From Geitlerinema sp. BBD 1991-9 (lineage in GTDB: Bacteria > Cyanobacteriota > Cyanobacteriia > Cyanobacteriales > Geitlerinemataceae): a DNA stretch of 64,000 bases. The stretch covers positions 124,001 through 188,000 of the forward strand of contig LWRO01000003.1 of NCBI GenBank assembly GCA_001657325.1, read 5' to 3'. Positions 45,342 to 54,323 of this stretch are shown here, piece after piece. A program made the translations under genes and the position numbers. Under the pieces are notes generated by a model, which worked only from the letters and a program-made list of their open reading frames with translations, was not told where the DNA came from and made no database searches. Within the stretch, counting starts at the first letter, position 1, and each line of letters starts with the position of its first letter.

Positions 45342-48300
45342 TTACAGGCTAAGTTCAGACGAAATCTGTGGGGAAGACTGACGTTGCCGAACGGGAACCT
45401 CAATCTCGAATTTTGTTCCTCGATTTGGGTCTGAGAAGCACGTGATTTTTCCGCCGTGTTTTTCAACAATAATCTGATAACTAATCGAAAGTCCCAAACC
45501 TGTACCCGAGCCGACAGGTTTAGTGGTGAAGAAGGGATCGAACAAGCGGTTGCGAACCTCCTCTGTCATTCCAGGGCCGTTGTCAGCAATGTCGATTCTG
45601 ACCCAGTCACGATCGATAGCTTCTGTGCGAATCCAAATCGTACTGGGATTCTGTTGCATTTGCGATCGAGATCGATGGCGATCTCGCATTTCTATAGCTT
45701 CGATCGCGTTGCTAAGAATATTGATAAACGCCTGATTTAGCTCTCCCGCATAACACTCAACTTTGGGTAAGTTTCCATACTCTTCGATCGTGCGAATTGC
45801 AAGCCGATCTGTTTTTTCTGCAAGACGGTTTTGCAAAATAAACAGGGTATTTTTGAGACCTTCGTGAAGATCGACTGGCTTCAAGTCAGCTTCCTGCAAC
45901 CGAGAGAAGTTACGCAGGGAAAGAACAATTTGACGAATTCGCTCGGCTCCCGTCTGCATTGAATGTAACAGGTTGGGTAAATCTTCCCTCAAAAAATTCA
46001 GATCGACAGCTTCGATTTCTATCTGAATTTTGGAGCTTGGATTTGGATATTCTTCCTGGTAAACCTGGATTAGATTTAATAGATCTTGGCTGTATTCTCC
46101 CGCGTGAACTAGATTGCCGTGGATAAAGTTGATTGGGTTATTAATTTCATGAGCAACGCCTGCAACCAAATTCCCCAAGCTCGACATTTTTTCAGTCTGA
46201 ATTAACTGAATTTGAGTTCGTTTCAGCTCGTGCATCGCTTGTTCGAGCTGAGTCGATTGTTCTTTCAGACGTTGATTTTTGTCACGCAACTCTACCGTTC
46301 GTTCCTCAACCTTCTGTTCCAAAGTAAAACTGTAATTTTCAAGTTGAGACTTGGCGCGTTTTAGGTCTTCCGTTGTCGCTTCTAAGGTTGCATAGAGCAG
46401 AGCATTTTCTAAGAAAATCGCTACTTGCGAAGACAGCAAATTGAGAACTTCCAATCGCTCCGATGTAAATGCTCCGATTGTGAGATTGTTTTCCAAATAA
46501 AGCAGACCGATGAATTTCCCTTGATTCACAATCGGCATACACAAGATCGATTTAGCTTGAGTCTGCACGATATACGGATCGGTTGCAAATTTCCCGCCTC
46601 GGATCGCGTCGTTTAAGACAACACTTTCTTTCGTTCTCGCAACATAATTAATCACAGAAAGTGGTAACGGTCGATCCAAATCGATCGCGAGGGAGGGCAA
46701 CAATAAAACTTCGTCTTTTTCTAAATCGCCCCTCGCCTCAATTCTGAGCTGTCCCTCTTTTTCTAAAATCAGACAGCTCGTTTGGGCGGCTGCATTTTCC
46801 ATAACGATTCTGAGCAGTTTGTCGAGCAACTGACTCAGCACGATTTCACCCGCCAGCGCTTGTGAGGCTTTCACGATCGTGATTAAGTCTAGAACGTTGA
46901 CACTTTCGCTGGCGGACGTTGATGCTGTCGTCGAGAGTCTTCCGGGAATCGTGTCAGGTGAACTCCGGGAAATCAGGTGTGGAACACTCGATTCTAGTTG
47001 CTTCGCTTTCGTGGTTGCGCCCCAACGGATATAGCCGTAGTAGGCTTCGGTATAGTGAGTTCGAGCCACTTTCTGACGACCGAAAGCCAAATAGAACTCG
47101 GCTGCTCGTTCGTTAGCTAGGGCTTCTTCGTGAATGAATCCCCATTCCATCGCTCCTTGAGACGCTAGCTCGTAATATTCCATCGCCTCAAGCGTTCGAC
47201 CCAATACTCGAGCTTTTTCCGCCTCAACCAAGACGTACTTATGCTGGTAGTTTTCGGGGGCGTGGAGCGCCCAAACTTTCAATTTCTTCTGATTCGCTTC
47301 CACGAGATCGAGAATCTGTTGCTGTTCGATCGAGTCTTCAGTGGGGCATTGAGCCAGGAGAATCAAGGAGTAATAAAAATTGTGAACTGGCGTATGCATC
47401 AAGCCCAGCAAAAATCCAGAGTACTGCTCGGACAAACGGGCCATTTCCAAGGCGGCTTCGTACTCTTTCAGGTAGTACAGCAATATGGACTTCGTCAGAT
47501 AGACCGTGAAAAGCAACGCTCCGTTATTTGTCTCGACGAACACCGGAAGCATCGCTGCTTCATCAAAGCTTTCACCGATCAGGTGATGTGGATGTTCCGT
47601 TTCGCAGGTGAGGTTCAAGACGCACTGCCGCCAAATGGCGATGTAAGAACTGAAATAGTCTTGATTGAGGTCGACCAACAAGTCAATGTAATGCTGTTGC
47701 TTTTGTTGAACGAACTCCAGAGATTCACCCATCAAAAAGGGGTAGATGCAGGCATACATTGCGGAATATCCGGCGTACTCGATATCGCCCGTGTCGATGC
47801 CGCTCTGAACCGCTTCTTTTAAAGGCTCGATGGTTTCCTCAACGGGTTCTTTCCAGTGGCGGATATGAGCGTTGAAGAGTTCGTAAATTTTGCACTTGAG
47901 TTCTCGGGCATCGAATTGTTCTAAAATCTCCACTGCGAGCTGACCGAATTGATAGCCCCGTTCGATGTCACCCAGCGCCCCACACAGCATCAGTCCGTAA
48001 AAGGCGTAGGCATAGGCAGCGATCGAAGAATTGCCGTACTGCACGCACAAGCGAACCATGTTGTGAGCGATCGATGGTAACACGCTCGGATCGGCTACGT
48101 AAGCGGGTGGCATCGCGTTCATTAGAATCCGCATCGCCGCCAACTTCGTCGGATCGCTCATCTCTGGTAGATCGCTCGCCTCTGCCGCACTCAGCTCGTC
48201 CACGGAGGTTGGATGTAACGGTTCGTCCAACATCTCGAGAACGAACCGAGCTACCTCCAAGGCTTTCTGCATTTGGTTCTGGGAAATGTGAAACTGAATT

Positions 48301-50816
48301 TGAAACTCGTAAACTGCAACCTTATCCAGCAACGTCTTCGCGTTTTGCAGAACGACTTCAGCGAGCTGTTTAGCTCGATCGAAGTGAGTATTGAGATACT
48401 CGGCTTCAACCGCCTCAACGTGCAACTCCAATGTAAAATCGTACCGATCTGCCCAACTATTGGGGGCGAGCAACGCCAACCCCAGCCCTAAATACTGGGC
48501 TGCTGTTTCGTATGCTGTCGAGGCTTTGGCTTTTTGTCCTGCGCTCGAATTGAGTTGCGCCAGATCGTCTTTTTCCGATCGATCGGTTATCAGTTCCACC
48601 CCGATATTGAGGTGATTGACGATCTCGAAAATATGCTCGTCTCTTTCCTGGGGTGGAATATTGTGCAGTAGCAACCGACCCACTTTGAGATGAATGGCTT
48701 TCTTTTCCGTTTCAGAAATTAAGGCATAGGCTGCCTGCTGCACGCGATCGTGCAGAAATTTATAGCCGACCTGATACTCGTTGTCCGTCCAATTCGGAGC
48801 AGTCTCTAAATCGTCGAACAGGAAAACATTATAGGCATCGCTTAGCGGTAGAATCAGTTCTTCCTGAAGCGCATCTTGTAACTCCGCAGCGGTCTGGGAA
48901 GGGGATTTCTCGTTGACGATCGCCAAGACGTTCAAGTCGAAGATGTTACCAATACAGGCTGCCAGCTTCAGAACCTGTTGTGTCGTTTCATGGAGCTTTT
49001 GAATTTTGCGAACCATGAGTTCCACGACGTTGTCTGTGACATCCATCGCTCGAATCTGCTCGGTGTCCCAGCGCCAACACCCCCCAGACGCATCAAACGT
49101 CAAAAGTCCTTCTTGGTACAGCGAGATGAGTAACTGCGTTAAGAAAAAAGGATTTCCCGCTGTTTTGTTGAACGCAAGCGCTGCTAACGGTCGGGCTTTT
49201 TCGAGCGGACAGTGAAGTGTCTCGGCAACGAGCTGATTGCTACAAGCCATGTCCAAAGGCTCGATCTGAATGGGGCTGATGCGAGTGCCGTCTTTTTGAA
49301 TTTCCTCTAAGGTTGCCATGAGGGGATGAGTGGCACTGACCTCGTTATTGCGATATGCCCCAATTAGCAGTAGCGACTGATGGCTTAATTCTGTCGTAAG
49401 GATTTGAATCAGCTTTAATGTGGCTGAATCTGCCCATTGCAAATCGTCGATAAAGATGACGAGTGGATGTCCTTTTTGAGTGAAAACTTCAATGAAGTTC
49501 CGAAAGACTAAGTTAAATCGATTTTGTGTCGCAGCAGTTCCTAGCGATAGAACTTCCGCTTGTTTGCCGACGATCGATTCCACTTCAGGAATCACGTCAA
49601 TGATGACTTGACCGTTCGTCCCGAGGGCATCGAGAAGTTTTTTTCGCCACGCTGCAATCTTTTCAGCACTCTCGGTCAGCAGTTGCCGTATTAAATCTTG
49701 AAATGCCTGAATGAGAGCGGCATAGGGTACGTTCCGCTTGTACTGATCGCATTTACCCGAAATAAAGTATCCTCCCCGATGTACGATCGGTTTGTGAATT
49801 TCGTGGATGAGAGCCGTTTTACCAATGCCCGAGTAGCCAGAAACGAGGACGAGTTCGGCGGTTTCTTGACAGGCTCGATCGAATGCAGAAGTCAGCGTCG
49901 CAATTTCTCGCTCCCGACCATAGAGTTTTTGCGGAATTTGAAATTTTGCTGATACGTCGTGCTGACCGGGCGTAAAGTTTTGAATGCTTCCCGAGGTTTT
50001 TAGCTGCGTTAAACAGGTTAATAAATCGGCTCTGAGACCATAAGCACTTTGATATCTATCTTCTGCAATTTTCTCCAATAACTTCACGATAATTCCAGAC
50101 AATGCTCGTGGAATATCTGGATTGATTTCGTGGGGCGGCGTTGGCTTTTTGGCGATATGACAATACACCAACTCCATAGGATCTATGGTCGAAAACGGCA
50201 GTTGACCGGTTAACAGTTCGTAGAACGTAACCCCCAATGAATAGAAATCGGTGCGGTAATCGATCGAGCGATTCATGCGACCGGTTTGCTCGGGGGACAT
50301 ATAGGCAAGCGTGCCTTCTAGCAAGTTCGGATTGCTGATGGCTTGATTTTCTTTGGAGAGAGAAGATGCAATCGAAAAATCTGTTAACTTAATCTGTCTC
50401 GTTTTGGCGTTAAAAATGATATTGAGAGGCTTAATATCTTTGTGAATCATATTTTTTTCGTGCAGCTGTCCGAGCGTTTCTGTAAGCTCGCTAACGATAT
50501 TCAGGACAGTTTCTAAATCTAATTCTTGGGAGGCGACAAAATTTGCAAGTGAAGTACCACCAACATCTTCTAAAACCAAGGATAAGCCGTTATGTTTCTC
50601 GACTCCATAACACTGAATAATTCCTTCAATATTTAAATCTTTCGTGATTTCGTATTCATGACGAATTCTAGCAATTTCCCTCGGCGTTGGGTACTCTGTC
50701 CGCAGAACCTTAAGGATAACAGCTTTGCCATCGAGGCTTCTCCGTCCTCGATAGACGATATTTTTCTGACTCTCATAGAGTTTTTCTTCGATTTTATATC
50801 CTGATACTGAGATCAT
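45342..50816 (-). CDS. giant Ser/Thr kinase-AAA-GAF-histidine kinase hybrid
   Basis: A 1824-residue signalling protein from ATG 50816, behind AAGGAA. The Ser/Thr kinase domain (about 1-265) has the active-site HKDIKPLNII and DFS in place of DFG. An AAA/STAND ATPase follows (about 285-560, P-loop GYSGIGKTAL), then a long helical TPR-like region (about 650-1280), GAF (about 1300-1450), a coiled coil, HisKA with phospho-His near residue 1556 (GVAHEINNPINFI), and HATPase (DNGPGM, GTGLGLSIS). The order matches the cyanobacterial Hstk family. No receiver domain is attached. The signal is unknown. Confidence 0.92.
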   Translation of the reverse strand: MISVSGYKIEEKLYESQKNIVYRGRRSLDGKAVILKVLRTEYPTPREIARIRHEYEITKDLNIEGIIQCYGVEKHNGLSLVLEDVGGTSLANFVASQELDLETVLNIVSELTETLGQLHEKNMIHKDIKPLNIIFNAKTRQIKLTDFSIASSLSKENQAISNPNLLEGTLAYMSPEQTGRMNRSIDYRTDFYSLGVTFYELLTGQLPFSTIDPMELVYCHIAKKPTPPHEINPDIPRALSGIIVKLLEKIAEDRYQSAYGLRADLLTCLTQLKTSGSIQNFTPGQHDVSAKFQIPQKLYGREREIATLTSAFDRACQETAELVLVSGYSGIGKTALIHEIHKPIVHRGGYFISGKCDQYKRNVPYAALIQAFQDLIRQLLTESAEKIAAWRKKLLDALGTNGQVIIDVIPEVESIVGKQAEVLSLGTAATQNRFNLVFRNFIEVFTQKGHPLVIFIDDLQWADSATLKLIQILTTELSHQSLLLIGAYRNNEVSATHPLMATLEEIQKDGTRISPIQIEPLDMACSNQLVAETLHCPLEKARPLAALAFNKTAGNPFFLTQLLISLYQEGLLTFDASGGCWRWDTEQIRAMDVTDNVVELMVRKIQKLHETTQQVLKLAACIGNIFDLNVLAIVNEKSPSQTAAELQDALQEELILPLSDAYNVFLFDDLETAPNWTDNEYQVGYKFLHDRVQQAAYALISETEKKAIHLKVGRLLLHNIPPQERDEHIFEIVNHLNIGVELITDRSEKDDLAQLNSSAGQKAKASTAYETAAQYLGLGLALLAPNSWADRYDFTLELHVEAVEAEYLNTHFDRAKQLAEVVLQNAKTLLDKVAVYEFQIQFHISQNQMQKALEVARFVLEMLDEPLHPTSVDELSAAEASDLPEMSDPTKLAAMRILMNAMPPAYVADPSVLPSIAHNMVRLCVQYGNSSIAAYAYAFYGLMLCGALGDIERGYQFGQLAVEILEQFDARELKCKIYELFNAHIRHWKEPVEETIEPLKEAVQSGIDTGDIEYAGYSAMYACIYPFLMGESLEFVQQKQQHYIDLLVDLNQDYFSSYIAIWRQCVLNLTCETEHPHHLIGESFDEAAMLPVFVETNNGALLFTVYLTKSILLYYLKEYEAALEMARLSEQYSGFLLGLMHTPVHNFYYSLILLAQCPTEDSIEQQQILDLVEANQKKLKVWALHAPENYQHKYVLVEAEKARVLGRTLEAMEYYELASQGAMEWGFIHEEALANERAAEFYLAFGRQKVARTHYTEAYYGYIRWGATTKAKQLESSVPHLISRSSPDTIPGRLSTTASTSASESVNVLDLITIVKASQALAGEIVLSQLLDKLLRIVMENAAAQTSCLILEKEGQLRIEARGDLEKDEVLLLPSLAIDLDRPLPLSVINYVARTKESVVLNDAIRGGKFATDPYIVQTQAKSILCMPIVNQGKFIGLLYLENNLTIGAFTSERLEVLNLLSSQVAIFLENALLYATLEATTEDLKRAKSQLENYSFTLEQKVEERTVELRDKNQRLKEQSTQLEQAMHELKRTQIQLIQTEKMSSLGNLVAGVAHEINNPINFIHGNLVHAGEYSQDLLNLIQVYQEEYPNPSSKIQIEIEAVDLNFLREDLPNLLHSMQTGAERIRQIVLSLRNFSRLQEADLKPVDLHEGLKNTLFILQNRLAEKTDRLAIRTIEEYGNLPKVECYAGELNQAFINILSNAIEAIEMRDRHRSRSQMQQNPSTIWIRTEAIDRDWVRIDIADNGPGMTEEVRNRLFDPFFTTKPVGSGTGLGLSISYQIIVEKHGGKITCFSDPNRGTKFEIEVPVRQRQSSPQISSELSL

Positions 50817-50861
50817 ATATTCTTCCTTGGTCATACACTTGAATTTCGTTCGAGCGCTCAA

Positions 50862-51409
50862 TTTTAACGCTCTATTTTGGATGGTAAGGTCTTTGAACGA
50901 CTAGACGATTGACTGGATTTTATCATTTCGCAATTCAAGAGCAAGACAATCATCAGAGCGATAAAGCTTGACTTTATTCTTTTTCGTATTATAATCCAAG
51001 GATTTGGGAGAGGTGAATCAAAGATTTTACTGAATTTATGTTGGTGCGCATATCAGTATATATACTTAAAAAGTAGCTTGAGAACATTTGTCTTTCCGAG
51101 TATTTAGCCGATCGAAAAAAGCGACAAACGGCATAGCAAGCGTTTCAGCTATCGATCGACTAGGAATTCGGGATATTTTATAACGTTTCTAACCCGATTT
51201 CCGAACAGCCTGTACATTTTGTTTGGGCTTCAGGCGATTTGATTTATCGAGTTTTTCGTTCGGGATTTACGCGATGCATAGAATTTCTTAAGAAAGCAAC
51301 GGATTATTGAGTTGAGTCTCAATAATCCGCATACTTTACTTTTTTATTGACAAGATGTGCTTGACCCGATCGAAAAGGTCGATCGAAACAAACTCAAAAC
51401 AAAATGGGG
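50862..51409. other. gap with a candidate plus-strand promoter and hairpin
   Basis: No coding frame is convincing. On the plus strand TTGACT (50968-50973) and TATAAT (50990-50995) are 16 bases apart. At 51300-51329 a perfect 12-bp stem (CGGATTATTGAG with its complement) is followed by a T-rich run. Together they could bound a small RNA of about 330 bases. The hairpin may equally end the minus-strand gene at 51410. Confidence 0.35.
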
Positions 51410-52561
51410 TTAGCTCGATCGTCCCTGTCTGTGTAGTCGCCGCGAACTAACTCCCCAAGCCCCCAGTCCCAAGAGACCTAACACGACACTCGGTTCGGGT
51501 ACAGACTCGGGAGTAAAGACCAAACCAGCGGGAACAGACAGTTGACCGTTGGTGTTGCTCGGGTCGAGGACAACCCCTGCAAATGCCCCAGTTACACTGT
51601 CATATCGCAGCACTCGATCGACTGGATCTTCATTGGGACTCAAAAAGTTAGAGCTGCTGACGTAGAGGAAGCCGTCTGCTCCAAACGTCAAGTTAAAAGG
51701 ACCGTTCAGGGAACTATTGGTACTAGAAGCATCCCCGAAGACCCCTAAAAATGCTCCCGTTGTGCCGTCATACCTCAAAACTTCATCGCTGAAATAGCTC
51801 GTGACGTAGAGATTGCCATCTGGCCCGAAGGTTAAACCGGTCGGATTATCCAGTCCGCTGGCCGCATTGAACGCATCGCCGAAGATCCCCAGGAAAGCTC
51901 CGGTCATTCCGTCGTACTTCAGGATTTCATCGGTAGCAAAGCTGCTGACGTAAAGATTGCCGTCTAGTCCAAAGGTGAGATTATCCGGATTCCCCAATCC
52001 ACTGCCGGCATCGGACGCATCGCCGAAGATCCCCAGGAAAGCTCCGGTCATTCCGTCGTACTTCAGGACTTCATTGGTGCCAAAGCTGCTGACGTAAAGG
52101 TTTCCGTCCAAGCCGAAGGTTGAACCGACAGGATTAACCAGTCCACTGTTTGTGTTAGAGGCATCACCGAAGATGCCGAGGAACTCTCCCGTCACACCGT
52201 CGTACTTCAGGATCTCAGAAGAGAGAAAGCTACTGACGTACAGATTGCCGTCGAGTCCGAAGGTTAAACCATCAGGGCCGCTTAATCCACTGTCAAGATT
52301 GTTGGCTTGGCCGAAGGTTCCTAGAAATGTACCCGTTGTTTCGTCATAGCTCAAAACTTGGTTACTACCGAAACTACTGGTTAATAAGAATGCTTGAGCT
52401 TGGGGTGCGACGAAAGTGATAGCTGCGAACGCGATCGCCCCTCCGAGCGAACGCCCTATCCATCGTCCAACGACTGGATTCTCAGGCAATCGATCGAGAA
52501 CTTGGAGCGTACTCGCAGTTTCTTGATTGCTGAGGTCGTTCTGAGTTCTAAGTACTAACAT
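51410..52561 (-). CDS. secreted NHL-type beta-propeller protein with PEP-CTERM anchor
   Basis: A 383-residue protein from ATG 52561; a TTG start at 52621 is possible. A signal helix (SLGGAIAFAAITFVAPQAQA) precedes about six repeats of about 45 residues, each with FGLDGNLYVSSF and VLKYDGMTGAFLG words, forming an NHL or lactonase-like propeller. The C-terminus VPEPSVVLGLLGLGAWGV plus basic residues is a PEP-CTERM sorting signal, so it should be exported and processed by an exosortase. Neighbouring repeats are nearly identical in DNA, a sign of recent duplication. Confidence 0.85.
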   Translation of the reverse strand: MLVLRTQNDLSNQETASTLQVLDRLPENPVVGRWIGRSLGGAIAFAAITFVAPQAQAFLLTSSFGSNQVLSYDETTGTFLGTFGQANNLDSGLSGPDGLTFGLDGNLYVSSFLSSEILKYDGVTGEFLGIFGDASNTNSGLVNPVGSTFGLDGNLYVSSFGTNEVLKYDGMTGAFLGIFGDASDAGSGLGNPDNLTFGLDGNLYVSSFATDEILKYDGMTGAFLGIFGDAFNAASGLDNPTGLTFGPDGNLYVTSYFSDEVLRYDGTTGAFLGVFGDASSTNSSLNGPFNLTFGADGFLYVSSSNFLSPNEDPVDRVLRYDSVTGAFAGVVLDPSNTNGQLSVPAGLVFTPESVPEPSVVLGLLGLGAWGVSSRRLHRQGRSS

Positions 52562-52621
52562 AATCGCTCTATTGGAAAAGATGGTTGACAGTTCTGAATG
52601 CGAATGACGTACTGTTTTCAA

Positions 52622-54323
52622 CGTTTTAGTTGACCATTTCTCGATCGATTTCTAGCAACATGAAAATCTTGTCTCTACGTAAGATCTCGTAAAAAATTTG
52701 AGATCGAATGGTTCTGTCAGGGTTATTACGATCGATCGAACTTATGGTTTCACTCGAAGAATTGCTTCTCTCATAGGGGTTTGAACTGAGTGAAGCCATA
52801 AGCTTTTTATAAAATTATACGACGGTGATGATTGAATTCTTTCATAAGAGGAGAATTTTAACTTTGTAGATAACCTCTCTTCATCTCGACGGCTTGACTG
52901 GGGCTTGGACGGGGAAAGTGGCGTTTGACTGAGCGCTCGTGCTAACTGTCCGAACGATACTCGCCAAAGTTCGATCCCTCGCTAACCTGCCTTTGATGCT
53001 TTCCATTGGCAAGGAGCGCGGGAGAATTTTTTGGGTTGTAACACTTGAAATCGAACCATCCACAATTCATTATCACACCACATTTATGAGAGATCTTCAA
53101 GAAAAGTAGAATTCTTGGTGAGTCTTTTTAAAAATTTAGCGTTTTTAAATAAAAATACGATCGATCTTTTTTAAAATCTTTGTTTTTGTTTGAAATTTAA
53201 GACTATTTTTATAAAAAATAATTAAGATGTTTTTTGTCTTTTTTATTCTCACTTTATCAAATTCTATTGTTTCGCTTTTTGCGATTGTACCACTCTTTTT
53301 ATTGACGCAAGGTTTCGATTTTTTTATTTTTTTGCAATAAATTGAAACTTTGACTTACAATTTTTCTTGAACCCATCCATTCATAAAACAATTTACTTTT
53401 GTCAGGAAGTATTTTAAAATTTTCTAAAAAACAAAAAATCTTTGAATAAAAATAAAAAAAATTTTCGGAATGCTTGCCAAATAAAAGATACAAGCTTTTT
53501 TATTGTTATTTTTTAGGATTTTTAATCCTTGTAAATTAATCGTTTTTTGATAATTTTTTAAAAAATTAATAATTTGAATTTTTTTTACAATGATGTTTAT
53601 ATTATAAATTTTATGCTAATTTTTGTGAAAAGTTACGCCAGTCAAGCTACATTTGTTTAACAAAACAATCATAAAAATAGAACTCAGTAAATTTTATATA
53701 TTTAGCCTTAGTTATGAAAATGAGTAATTTTCAGTTTGATGTATTTGAAGCAAAAATACACTGAAAATAGTCACTCTCTCCCTCGAATCACGGTCAGATT
53801 TAGCCGTGGCAGTCAACCATCAAAAGCGAGTTCACTATCAGTATCACTTTCGCTCTGAATACCATGACGTTTTCTACCTTTCACTCCCCATAGAACCAAT
53901 TCGATCGATGACAAATTTCAGATCTTCTAACCTTAGCTTATCGCGAAAATTCCGTAGTCTCTATCGGAGCAAGAATTTTGCAACTTCTCAACGACCGATC
54001 GGAGTCTGCGTCACGAGCAGCGTGCAGTAAAAGCCTCAGTAATTTTTGGTGCAATCGGCTTGGAAGAGCCAATTTGGGGTCATCCCCCCTTGGGGTGTAG
54101 CACCAAGCTCTGTAGTCTCTATCTGGCAAGAGATTGCACGACTTTCTGCCCCTGTGGGAGTTTGAGCCACAAACAAGGTGTAGTAAGAATTTCAGTGATT
54201 TCTTGCAAGATTCGGTTTGGCAGAAAAAAAATAAATGATTTTAGGTAGGATTTCGGATGTCAATTTCTTTATCACATTGTTAGATTGGCGTTGTGAATCT
54301 TCGATGAAGATAATGTAAAAATT
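52622..54323. other. 1.7 kb gene-free region upstream of the NRPS
   Basis: No supported gene. The stretch 53100-53740 is very rich in A and T (long T- and A-runs), quite unlike its neighbours. Then come two diverged 110-base repeats. The final 90 bases should hold the NRPS promoter. No DnaA boxes or clear origin features are seen. Confidence 0.5.
53954..54222. repeat. two diverged tandem copies of a 110-base unit
   Basis: Copy A (53954-54065) and copy B (54111-54222) both start GTAGTCTCTATC and share GCAAGA, GGAGT.TG, CAC.A.CA, GTAGTAA-like and TTCAGT.ATTT words in order. They end in CGG.TTGG. By eye they are roughly 70 percent identical with small gaps. Between them lies a G/C-rich hairpin area (GGTGTAGCACC). 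Confidence 0.65.

Noticed and set aside
53299-53493. 64-residue minus-strand ORF in the AT-rich block
   Set aside because: Composition is just AT-run translation (Phe, Lys, Ile), and it lacks a ribosome-binding site.
53954-54222. Template/variable repeat pair of a diversity-generating retroelement
   Set aside because: No reverse transcriptase is present, differences are not adenine-directed, and neither copy is in a coding frame.
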